Assembly: GCA_963822095.1 (NCBI GenBank)
Contig: CAWGGS010000028.1
Coordinates: 116,578 to 180,577 of the forward strand
DNA: 64,000 nt
DNA from: CAWGGS01 sp963822095
GTDB taxonomy: Bacteria > Desulfobacterota > Desulfobulbia > Desulfobulbales > Desulfocapsaceae
Reading direction: 5' to 3'
A program made the position numbers and the translations under genes. The notes under the pieces are model-generated. The model worked only from the letters and a program-made list of their open reading frames with translations. It did not search any database and was not told the origin of the DNA. Positions 51,291 to 59,117 of this stretch are shown here, in pieces (the stretch's first letter is position 1; each line of letters starts with the position of its first letter).

Positions 51291-52421
51291 ATGGCAAAAT
51301 TTGCAAAATTGTCTTTTAAAAAAGACGAACTCAATAAAGAACTGGCTGGATTTTTCAAAGGCATGCTGGAAAACGGTGCAGTTGACGCTGTCCTTGCTCC
51401 GATGGCTCAGGCCCAGAAAGGGGTACGACAGACACTCGTCACTTCGGCTGCCAATACCGAGCAGGTAGATCCTTTTGCTCCTGTAGCTGCGGTAAGCGGG
51501 GCCAAGATCGCCTCATCGCTGACCGCGAGGTCTTCAGGACGGAAAGTTGCAATGGTGCTGAGGCCTTGTGAGATTCGGGCCTTGGTTGAGCTGGTCAAAC
51601 TGAAACAGGCCAACCTTGATGATGTCCTGCTGATCGGCATGGACTGTCTTGGCCGTTATGAAAACACTGATTTTACAAAATTCGTAGAGCAGGGCGGTAC
51701 CTCTGAGTCCTTCCTGGAGAATGCCCAGGCTGGCAAAACAGCCACTGGCGATTTTGATGTTGCCGGCGCCTGCGCGATCTGTGAGTTCCCGACGGCTGAT
51801 AATGTTGATATGCGACTGTGTGCAATTGGCACAGGAAACGGGGCTGTATTTATCGAGGCGGTAACCCAAAAGGGAGAGGAAGCTCTGGACAAGTCCGGCA
51901 TAAAGGCAGGCGAGAGTCCTTCCGGCCGCAACGATGCAGTTAAAAAGCTGGTGGCAACACGAACCGATGCCCGCGATAAAAAATTTGCGGAATTTCGTGA
52001 GCAGACCAACAGTATCCAGGCGCTTAGTGATACACTGTCTGAATGCGTCAACTGCTATAACTGCAGGGTCGCCTGTCCTGTCTGCTACTGTAAGGAATGT
52101 GTCTTTGTGACCGACACCTACCGTCACACCGGCGATCAGTTCATGATGTGGGCGGATAAGGGAGGTATGCTGAGAATGCCGACCGATACGACAATGTACC
52201 ATTTGACCCGTATCACCCATATGAGTCTCTTCTGTGTTGGCTGCGGTCAGTGTACCAGTGCCTGTCCCAACGATATCGATCTGATGCCGCTTTTCAGGAC
52301 ATCAGCCGAGAAAACCCAGGCCCGTTTCGACTATCAGGCAGGGCGATCAGTCGAGGAAGCGCAGCCGATGTCTGTTTTTAAAGCCGATGAGATGGTCGAA
52401 GTGACTGGTCAAGTCAAATAG
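51291..52421 (+). CDS. FdhB/FrhB-like Fe-S flavoprotein subunit
   Basis: 376 residues. 'MVLRPCEIRALVELVKLKQ' and 'LLIGMDCLGRYE' are typical of formate-dehydrogenase/F420-hydrogenase beta-type proteins; a Cys-rich block 'CVNCYNCRVACPVCYCKEC' and 'CVGCGQCTSACP' supply Fe-S clusters. Such subunits link a soluble donor (formate dehydrogenase, F420H2 or NADH) to the MvhD-HdrA core. GGAGACGACTGAG precedes the ATG. No formate dehydrogenase alpha subunit is in the window. Confidence 0.83.
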   Translation: MAKFAKLSFKKDELNKELAGFFKGMLENGAVDAVLAPMAQAQKGVRQTLVTSAANTEQVDPFAPVAAVSGAKIASSLTARSSGRKVAMVLRPCEIRALVELVKLKQANLDDVLLIGMDCLGRYENTDFTKFVEQGGTSESFLENAQAGKTATGDFDVAGACAICEFPTADNVDMRLCAIGTGNGAVFIEAVTQKGEEALDKSGIKAGESPSGRNDAVKKLVATRTDARDKKFAEFREQTNSIQALSDTLSECVNCYNCRVACPVCYCKECVFVTDTYRHTGDQFMMWADKGGMLRMPTDTTMYHLTRITHMSLFCVGCGQCTSACPNDIDLMPLFRTSAEKTQARFDYQAGRSVEEAQPMSVFKADEMVEVTGQVK

Positions 52422-52431
52422 GAGTGATATT

Positions 52432-55400
52432 ATGTCAGAAAAGAAGCCGATAGGCACGGCCCTGGTGGCCGGCGCCGGCATTTCCGGAATCAAGGCGGCC
52501 ATAGAGCTTGCCGAGGTGGGATATAAGGTTCTACTGACCGATTCTTCCACCCAGGCCGGCGGTATCCTGGCTAAGCTTGATTACCAGTTTCCCACCGATC
52601 ATTGCGGTATGTGCAGGATGCTGCCCATGGTGGGCCGTGAGTATGCTACCCAGTATTGCATGCGTAAGAGCCTGTTCCATGAGAATATAGAGATCCTGCC
52701 TTTTACTGAAATTACTTCGGTTGCAGGCGATGCGGGGAATTATAAGGTCGAGTTGTTGAAAAAGGCGAGATATATCGATCCAGCGGTCTGTAACGAGATG
52801 GGAAAATGTATGGAGGTCTGCCCGGTTGAAGTCGATGATGAGTTCAATCATGGTCTGACCAAGCGCAAGGCTGTTTACCAGCCTATCCCGCATAACACCC
52901 CGAAGCTCCTGGCCATCGACAAACAGGCCTGTACCAACTGCGGTGAGTGTGTCAAGGTCTGTGAGACGGGAGCGATAAACCTGGAGGCCCAGGATGAGGC
53001 CGAGACCCGCGAGGTCCATGCCATCGTCTTAGCCTCAGGTGTGAAATTGTACAATACCCGCGACTATGAAGACGCCAAGTCTTATGCAGTTTCTCCCGAT
53101 GTCGTCACCTCGCTTGCTTTTGAGCGGATGATGAGCAGTTCCGGTACCTACCAGGGCGGGGAGATCACGCGTCCGTCTGACGGCAAGCCGGCCAAGAAGA
53201 TTGCCTGGATCCAGTGCATGGGGTCCCGCAACAGAAGGCAGGGAAGGGACTATTGCTCCTCGATCTGCTGTATGTTTGCTTTGAAAGAGGCCGTTCTGGC
53301 CAAGGAGAAGGGCGGAGACGATGTCGAGAGTACCATTTTCTATATGGATATGCGGACCTTCGGTAAGGGCTTTCAGCAGTATCGGGAAAAGGCCGTCGAA
53401 GAACATGGCGTGAAACTGGTACGCTGTCGTGTACAGGGCGTGCGATTGAAACCCGACAAGAGCCTGGAGATCCGGTATTTTGATCCGGACACTAACGAGT
53501 TTTTTATCAAGGATTACGATCTGGTGGTCATGTCCACCGGTCAGATTCCTTTCGAGACCCATAAAAAATGGGCCGATCTTCTCAATGCACCACTGGATTC
53601 CCGAGGCCTTCTGGAAACGGAAGACTACTCCAAGAACAGGATTGCAGGGAAACCAGGTCTTTTCCTCTGTGGATCGCTTATGGGACTTACCGATATCAGT
53701 GAGGCCATGTCCAGCGGTATCGCCGCAGCTGGAGAGGCGACAACCTTCCTGACCGGACTTGGTGTCGATACGGTGAAAGAAGAAGAGGTTCCCGAGCCGA
53801 CGGCTCGAGAGCGAGAACTACCGAAGGTGGCGGTTGCCGTCTGCAAGTGCGGTGAGAAATCTGGAGCCGAAGGACTCGACTATGAACTATTGAGTGCAGA
53901 GCTGCAGAAATATCGTGGCGTGGGCGAAGTTCAGGTTGTTGAGTCTATCTGTAAAAATGAAGAAGAAGGTCTTGCCTTCCTGGCCAAGAGCAAATCCAAT
54001 CGTCTGCTGATCGGTGCCTGTCAACCATATATGTACCGGCAGAAGCTGAAGGATACTGCCAAAAAAGCCGGTTTTAATTCCTCGCTTGTCGAGGTGATGG
54101 ATCTCTTCGGCATGGCCAGGAGAGGTATGGTCGAGCCGTCGGTCGAAGATTGGACGCTCAAGGCTGCCAAAGAGGTCGAATCGGATATCGAAAGACTCAA
54201 ATACAAACCGGCCCTGCATGTGAGCAGCTTGCCCATCAACCAGACGGCGCTTGTCGTCGGCGGTGGATTCGGCGGGATGCAGTCCGCCCTGTCCCTTGCG
54301 ACAAGGGGAGTGAAGGTCGAGCTCGTCGAGAAGGCAGGTGAACTTGGCGGCTATATCGGCAATCATGTCGCCAGCACTGTTGATGGCCTTGCCCCGATTG
54401 AGCGGGCCAAAGATATGAAACTCAAAGTCTTCGAAAACAAGAATATCACGGTACATCTGAACTGTGAGGTTGAAAAGACCCTGGGGACTCTTGGCAAGTT
54501 CGAGTCGAAGCTGCATTTTAGCGATACAGAGGAGGATTCGTATATCCACCATGGTGCGGTGATTATGGCCACAGGAGGACATGAGGGAGCCACCACCGAG
54601 TATGGATACGGTTCCGAAGATAAGGTCATGACCCAGTCGGAGCTTAAGACCGGGCTTGCCAACGGTGATATTGACGCAGGAACGCTGGAAGACGTGGTCA
54701 TGATCCAATGCGTCGGATCAAGACAGAAGGACGGACGCCGATACTGCAGTCGTATATGCTGCACCTGGGCACTGGCCAACGCCTTGAAGATCAAAGAGCT
54801 CAATCCCGATGCCCGAGTCTTTGTTTTGTATCGCGATCTGATGTCCTACGGATTCTATGAGCAGTACTACACCAAGGCACGGACGGCAGGGGTCATCTTT
54901 ATGACCTACAATCTGGAAAACAAGCCCCAGGTTGAGATGGTTGATGGCAAGCCGATGGTCAAGTTTGTCGATAACGTGTTGAACACCGAAATGGAGTTGC
55001 CTGCTGATCTGCTGGTTCTCTCCACCGGCGTTGATCCGGAGGAATCGAATCAGAAACTCGCCGATGCTTTCGGGGTTACCTTAAACGATGATGGTTTCTT
55101 CAAAGAAGTTGATTCCAAGTGGCGTCCGATAGAATTCCAGAAATCCGGGATCTATCTTGTCGGTACAGCTCACTCGCCGATGCCCTTGAAAAGCGTCATC
55201 ATGCAGGCTGAAGCGGCCGCTCAGAAGGCCTATGCCTATCTGTCAGGACGTGAAGTCCATACGGCTGGTGTTATCTCCAAGGTAAAGGATGCACTGTGCA
55301 TTCGCTGTCAGAGGTGTGTCTCAATCTGTCCGTTCGAAGCACGGTCCTACGACGAGGCCGAGAAATGCATTACTGTCGACCCTGCGGCATGTCAGGCTTG

Positions 55401-55521
55401 CGGCCTGTGTGCAGTGGAATGCCAAAACAATGCAGCGGAAGTGACGGGGTGGAGCGATAAGCAGATAATGGCTTCTCTCGATGCTAAGCTGGACGATATT
55501 CTCCTGTCCGCAGTGGAATAA
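52432..55521 (+). CDS. Tandem HdrA-like flavoprotein (two HdrA modules in one chain)
   Basis: 1029 residues. Module 1 (~1-455): FAD site 'ALVAGAGISGIKAAIELAE', 'DHCGMCRMLP' cluster loop, ferredoxin 'CTNCGECVKVC', 'IQCMGSRNRRQGRDYCS'. Module 2 (~465-1029): 'VAVAVCKCGEKSG' (HdrA N-terminal CxCG), 'LIGACQPYMYR', FAD site 'ALVVGGGFGGMQSALSLA', 'IQCVGSRQKDGRRYCS', then two terminal ferredoxin motifs ('CIRCQRCVSICP', 'CQACGLCAVEC'). This resembles a QmoA-QmoB/HdrA pair joined in one protein. AGGAGTGAT precedes the ATG. Expected to carry two FADs and several [4Fe-4S] clusters in the cytoplasm. Confidence 0.85.
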   Translation: MSEKKPIGTALVAGAGISGIKAAIELAEVGYKVLLTDSSTQAGGILAKLDYQFPTDHCGMCRMLPMVGREYATQYCMRKSLFHENIEILPFTEITSVAGDAGNYKVELLKKARYIDPAVCNEMGKCMEVCPVEVDDEFNHGLTKRKAVYQPIPHNTPKLLAIDKQACTNCGECVKVCETGAINLEAQDEAETREVHAIVLASGVKLYNTRDYEDAKSYAVSPDVVTSLAFERMMSSSGTYQGGEITRPSDGKPAKKIAWIQCMGSRNRRQGRDYCSSICCMFALKEAVLAKEKGGDDVESTIFYMDMRTFGKGFQQYREKAVEEHGVKLVRCRVQGVRLKPDKSLEIRYFDPDTNEFFIKDYDLVVMSTGQIPFETHKKWADLLNAPLDSRGLLETEDYSKNRIAGKPGLFLCGSLMGLTDISEAMSSGIAAAGEATTFLTGLGVDTVKEEEVPEPTARERELPKVAVAVCKCGEKSGAEGLDYELLSAELQKYRGVGEVQVVESICKNEEEGLAFLAKSKSNRLLIGACQPYMYRQKLKDTAKKAGFNSSLVEVMDLFGMARRGMVEPSVEDWTLKAAKEVESDIERLKYKPALHVSSLPINQTALVVGGGFGGMQSALSLATRGVKVELVEKAGELGGYIGNHVASTVDGLAPIERAKDMKLKVFENKNITVHLNCEVEKTLGTLGKFESKLHFSDTEEDSYIHHGAVIMATGGHEGATTEYGYGSEDKVMTQSELKTGLANGDIDAGTLEDVVMIQCVGSRQKDGRRYCSRICCTWALANALKIKELNPDARVFVLYRDLMSYGFYEQYYTKARTAGVIFMTYNLENKPQVEMVDGKPMVKFVDNVLNTEMELPADLLVLSTGVDPEESNQKLADAFGVTLNDDGFFKEVDSKWRPIEFQKSGIYLVGTAHSPMPLKSVIMQAEAAAQKAYAYLSGREVHTAGVISKVKDALCIRCQRCVSICPFEARSYDEAEKCITVDPAACQACGLCAVECQNNAAEVTGWSDKQIMASLDAKLDDILLSAVE

Positions 55522-55533
55522 GAGGTGGTGATA

Positions 55534-56034
55534 ATGGATTTAAAACTATCGATAAAAGATTTGTGGAAGGATATTTACAATACGGGTGATCTGCATCATT
55601 GCTTTAATTGCAGTACATGTATCTCGGGGTGCCCTGCTTCGTTTGGCGATCCACCTCTTTTGGTGAGGAATCTGGCCAGGAAGGTCATTCTGGGGCTTGA
55701 AGAAGAGCTCTTTGAAGATGATACACCATGGGCATGCGTTTCCTGTTCACGCTGTGAGGAGATGTGCCCGATGGATGTCAAACCCTTCGAAATGATTCTG
55801 GCGGTCCGGAAATGGCAGAGTGCCAACGATGAGACCCGGGTACCTCCGGCAATTGTAGAGATCTATAAGAGGGGATATACCCAGGCTGTCGGTGTGAATA
55901 CCGATTTGCGTGACCAGTTGGGACTGCCCGAGCTGAAAACTATAACAAACAATCCCGAGGCGTTGAAGATGTTTCAAGAGATGCTCATGAAGACACCGGT
56001 GGTCAGTGCCAACGATTACATGTTTGGTGGTTGA
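55534..56034 (+). CDS. hdrC: HdrC-type ferredoxin subunit
   Basis: 166 residues from ATG 55534 (AGAGGTGG upstream). Two [4Fe-4S] motifs, 'CFNCSTCISGCPA' and 'CVSCSRCEEMCPMDV', spaced as in HdrC, followed by a helical C-terminal part. Passes electrons from HdrA to HdrB. Follows the tandem-HdrA gene by 12 bases. Confidence 0.88.
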   Translation: MDLKLSIKDLWKDIYNTGDLHHCFNCSTCISGCPASFGDPPLLVRNLARKVILGLEEELFEDDTPWACVSCSRCEEMCPMDVKPFEMILAVRKWQSANDETRVPPAIVEIYKRGYTQAVGVNTDLRDQLGLPELKTITNNPEALKMFQEMLMKTPVVSANDYMFGG

Positions 56035-56152
56035 TGTGCTGCTATTTTTTGGGCTGAATCTGGTTGTTTTTCATCACTTCTAAGTGATTGGTGAAAATGA
56101 TCGGTCGGCGTTTGGCGCAAGCGGTCATTTTCATAAATAAGAGGTATAAGAA

Positions 56153-57037
56153 ATGGAATTATGTCTTTTTCTTGGTTGTAACACACCTGCTATCCGACCG
56201 GATGTCGAGCGGGCGATACGGGCAACGATGCCCGTTCTGGGTATTGATCTGGTGGATGCCGATAACTATGTCTGCTGTCCGGCATTCGGGGCATTTCCGT
56301 CAACTGACGATGACTCATGGCTGGCAACGAGTGGATGGAATCTCTCCATTGCCGAGCAAAAGGGTTGCGATATGGTCGTGCAATGCGGTTCTTGCTATAG
56401 CTCACTGCGTATGGGGCGGGAGCATATCATGGACCATGCCGACCAAAAGGCACGGGTCAACGAATTACTGGAACCGACCGGGAGACAAGTGACGGGAAAA
56501 ACCAAGGTTCGTCATGTGTCCGAGGTTCTGTATAAGGAGATCGGGCCGGAGACCATTGCTTCGCAGGTTAAAAAGAGCCTGAAAGGGATGCATGGTATCG
56601 TCCAGTATCCCTGCCATACGCTGTTTCCAAGTGAGGTTGTCGGCTTTGAGGAGTCTCCGCGGGAACCGAAGGGGATGCGGACTCTGGTCGAGGCACTTGG
56701 AGCGGAGGTGGACAGTTATAGTCGTGAGCTGCAGTGTTGCGGTGGTGCCGGTGGTTTCATGAAGAGCACCCCGGAGCAGGCCATCGAGTTTGCCCAGAGC
56801 AAATTTGATGCGATACTGGAGGAGACCCAGGCTGAGTTCATTGCTGTTTCCTGTATCACCTGTCTGATGCATATGGAGAATGTCCAGAATACGTTAAACA
56901 AACGGGTGGGAGAGGAGCGCTACAAAATTCCGGTCTTTGACTATAACCAGCTGCTTGCCCTCTGTCTGGGATTCGATCCGAAACAGGTTGCATCGATCTG
57001 CAACGTCCCAAGGGATTCGATTCTCAGTCGTCTTTGA
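56153..57037 (+). CDS. hdrB: HdrB-type CCG subunit
   Basis: 294 residues with two CCG-type regions: 'CLFLGCNTPAIRPD' and 'VCCPAFGAF...CGSCY' in the first half, 'VQYPCHTLFPSEV', 'LQCCGGAGGFM' and 'SCITCLMHMEN' in the second. This matches HdrB, which holds the non-cubane [4Fe-4S] clusters that reduce a disulfide or similar. In bacteria the true substrate is usually not CoM-S-S-CoB and is unknown here. AGAGG precedes the ATG; last gene of the cluster, followed by a terminator. Confidence 0.88.
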   Translation: MELCLFLGCNTPAIRPDVERAIRATMPVLGIDLVDADNYVCCPAFGAFPSTDDDSWLATSGWNLSIAEQKGCDMVVQCGSCYSSLRMGREHIMDHADQKARVNELLEPTGRQVTGKTKVRHVSEVLYKEIGPETIASQVKKSLKGMHGIVQYPCHTLFPSEVVGFEESPREPKGMRTLVEALGAEVDSYSRELQCCGGAGGFMKSTPEQAIEFAQSKFDAILEETQAEFIAVSCITCLMHMENVQNTLNKRVGEERYKIPVFDYNQLLALCLGFDPKQVASICNVPRDSILSRL

Positions 57038-57044
57038 CAGAATC

Positions 57045-57078
57045 AAAGCCTGCAATGTCTTGAATTGTTGCAGGCTTT
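57045..57078 (+). terminator. Terminator hairpin after hdrB
   Basis: AAAGCCTGCAA pairs with TTGCAGGCTTT around a 12-base loop, 8 bases after the hdrB stop. T-tract is weak. Confidence 0.65.
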
Positions 57079-57266
57079 GCATGGTGTATCGATTTATGAA
57101 GGGAGATGCTTGCTTTCCGGATACATTAGAGGGAGGGGTGTTGCGGATTTGATACTTTTATAAATGTTAAATCTGTCCTGCGAATCATTTGATCAGAGCT
57201 TCTCCTGCATGGATCCATTATGGCAGAAGGTCTTTTATACTTTTTATCACCTCAGGAGGTGTGTTC

Positions 57267-57728
57267 ATGAATTTTCAATCCATCGATGAAATACTCGTTT
57301 TTGCCATCGACAAGGAAAAAGAAGCGGTAACCTTTTACAACGACTTGAGCAAGAAAGAGGCTGTTTCCTCACTTTCCAAGACCTTCAAGGAGCTTGCCCA
57401 GGAAGAGGCAAAACATGTTAAGCTGTTGACGAATATCTCGAAAAACAAAGATGTGATAGAAAAATATGAGCTAAAAAAGGTGCCTGATCTGAAGATCAGC
57501 GAGTACCTGGTGGAAATGGAGTATTCCGAATCGATGACGATGCCTGATATCCTCGTTTTGGCAATGAAACGAGAGGAAATGGCAGTCAAACTCTATGTCA
57601 ATCTGGCCATGGGCTCTACCGATCCTGAGGCTGTCAAGCTGTTTGAACTTTTGGCCCAGGAAGAGTCAAAACACAAACTCACCTTTGAAAAGCTCTACGA
57701 CGACGACCTTGCCAGTCAGGGAAATTGA
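57267..57728 (+). CDS. Ferritin-like/rubrerythrin-family diiron protein
   Basis: 153 residues from ATG 57267, which has TCAGGAGG upstream. A four-helix bundle with E-x-x-H metal motifs: 'DKEKEAVTFYNDL', 'LAQEEAKHVKLL', 'KREEMAVKLYVNLA' and 'LAQEESKHKLTFEKLY'. That is the rubrerythrin erythrin domain without the rubredoxin tail. Likely role in peroxide or O2 defence in an anaerobe. Single-gene unit. Confidence 0.87.
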   Translation: MNFQSIDEILVFAIDKEKEAVTFYNDLSKKEAVSSLSKTFKELAQEEAKHVKLLTNISKNKDVIEKYELKKVPDLKISEYLVEMEYSESMTMPDILVLAMKREEMAVKLYVNLAMGSTDPEAVKLFELLAQEESKHKLTFEKLYDDDLASQGN

Positions 57729-58060
57729 GCTCCTATACGCATTAACCCGGCAGGGATATGAAATTATTTCTGCTGTTTCAGTTCACTATCGGTGAATCCA
57801 GGAGCAGGGATTGAGTTCTCAGGAGAGCAAAAAGAATAAAGAGATTATCTAAAATCTTCCCAGTCGTCGGCAACTGTGGTGATTTTTCTTTTCGTCCTTC
57901 CCTGATACCCGAGACCAGCTCCCGATTCCCGTAGTCCTTGACTTTCCGCCTCGCGGAATCTTCTGTCGCTGTGCCCTCCACTTCTTTTAAACCGTCTTTT
58001 TTTTTCTGTCTGCTGGAAATTCATTCAAGACTGTGTATAATATCTCTGGTTTTTTAACTC
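57729..58060. other. Intergenic stretch
   Basis: About 330 bases. No gene seen. Confidence 0.45.
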
Positions 58061-58132
58061 TGATTACCACGAATGTTTCAGCTTACTCCTTTCCATTCCG
58101 ATAGGCTGGCTTTCAGGGGGAGCAGATTTTTT
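58061..58132 (+). repeat. Dispersed repeat, copy C (most complete)
   Basis: TGATTACCACGAATGTTTCA followed by GCTTACTCCTTTCC, ATTCCGATAGGCTGGC and TTTCAGGGGG. Its two halves are found separated at 41928 and 42063. Lies just upstream of the SelW-type gene. Confidence 0.6.
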
Positions 58133-58190
58133 GATTATATTTTTGTCCGGTTTATTCTCGAGGGAAAGGCTGGCCTGAAAGGTAGATTTT

Positions 58191-58418
58191 ATGAAGATAA
58201 CTATTGAGTATTGTACGCAGTGAAATTATAAGCCCAGAGCCTCCAGTCTGGAGGTAGAGTTGAAACGGGAATTTGCAGCGGATGTGCAGTTGATTTCTTC
58301 TTCCGGTGGTGTATATGAGGTGGTGGTCGAAGGGGAAAAAATATTTTCCAAAGCACAACTGAAGCGTTTTCCTGATGACGGAGAAATTGTACAACTAATT
58401 AAAGACAGGAAGACCTGA
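58191..58418 (+). CDS. SelW-type (Rdx family) selenoprotein
   Basis: Read through one in-frame TGA (codon 11, 58221-58223) the gene encodes 75 residues: 'MKITIEYCTQ-U-NYKPRA' then 'SLEVELKREF', 'VYEVVVEGEKIFSK', 'RFPDDGEIVQLI'. The C-x-x-U motif with the following N-Y-x-P-R-A is the hallmark of the SelW/Rdx thioredoxin-like family, where the second residue is Cys or Sec. Everything after the TGA fits the family, up to the TGA stop at 58416. A SECIS-like hairpin follows. Ordinary gene calling misses the gene because no frame over 60 codons exists. Likely a cytoplasmic thiol/selenol redox protein. It converges on a DtxR-type regulator. Confidence 0.88.
58224..58258 (+). promoter_or_regulatory. 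Candidate bacterial SECIS element (inside CDS)
   Basis: CCTCC (58240-58244), loop AGTCT (58245-58249), GGAGG (58250-58254). The loop starts 22 bases after the TGA, the same spacing as in the flavoprotein gene at 14268. Confidence 0.72.
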
Positions 58419-58451
58419 AATCGGGGGAGTTGACGATTCCTGGGTTGAGGT

Positions 58452-58958
58452 TTATTTTTCTCCATCCCCATTAATCTGACAATTGGACACACATTCTTCG
58501 CAATTCATCTTGGTCTTACCCAGATTATGATAGTTGGCAAAACCTTCGATGAGGTCGTTGCCACCCCGTGGGCAAACATGGAGAAATTGGATGAAGTTGA
58601 TCATTCTGGAGATAACTTCGCGTGGAGCTGCATGTTCAATACGGCATGCTCCTTCTTCGGCTGTGTCGTTGTCAATGGAGAGTACCTCGACAAAGAAACG
58701 TTTCAATGCGTTGTGGCGGAAGATGACATCTTCTGCCGTTTTTTTCCCCTTGTCTGTCATGGTTATGGCTTCGTAGGGAGCGTAATTGATCAGCTCTTTC
58801 TGGGAAAGAGCTCGCAAGGCTTCTGTTACCGAAGCTCTGCTGACTCCAAGCCGCATGGCGATATCCTTGCTCCTGGCAACGAGTTTTTCTTCTACGATAT
58901 GATAGATGGCTTCAATATAATCTTCCAGGCTGGCACTGAGTTTTGCTCTTTTGATCAT
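58452..58958 (-). CDS. DtxR/MntR-family metal-dependent regulator
   Basis: 168 residues from ATG 58958. Winged-HTH ('ARSKDIAMRLGVSRASVTEAL', 'ELINYAPYEAITMTDKG') followed by the dimerisation/metal-binding domain ('FRHNALKRFFVEVL', 'EEGACRIEHAAPREVI', with Cys, Glu and His placed for metal binding). No SH3-like third domain; a Cys-containing tail ('NCEECVSNCQ') ends it. Controls iron or manganese genes; possible targets here are unknown. Confidence 0.87.
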   Translation of the reverse strand: MIKRAKLSASLEDYIEAIYHIVEEKLVARSKDIAMRLGVSRASVTEALRALSQKELINYAPYEAITMTDKGKKTAEDVIFRHNALKRFFVEVLSIDNDTAEEGACRIEHAAPREVISRMINFIQFLHVCPRGGNDLIEGFANYHNLGKTKMNCEECVSNCQINGDGEK

Positions 58959-59117
58959 GATAGTCCTGACTCGAATCGAAGGGAAGCCCATATGGGCCGT
59001 GTAGCGCGAACAAATAAGAAAAATGGCCGTTGTTCTTGATTATGCGATGCTATGATAAAACCCTTTTCCTGTCGAGTCAAGTCAGGAAAAGGAAATATGA
59101 CTCTCTAGATACTACCT

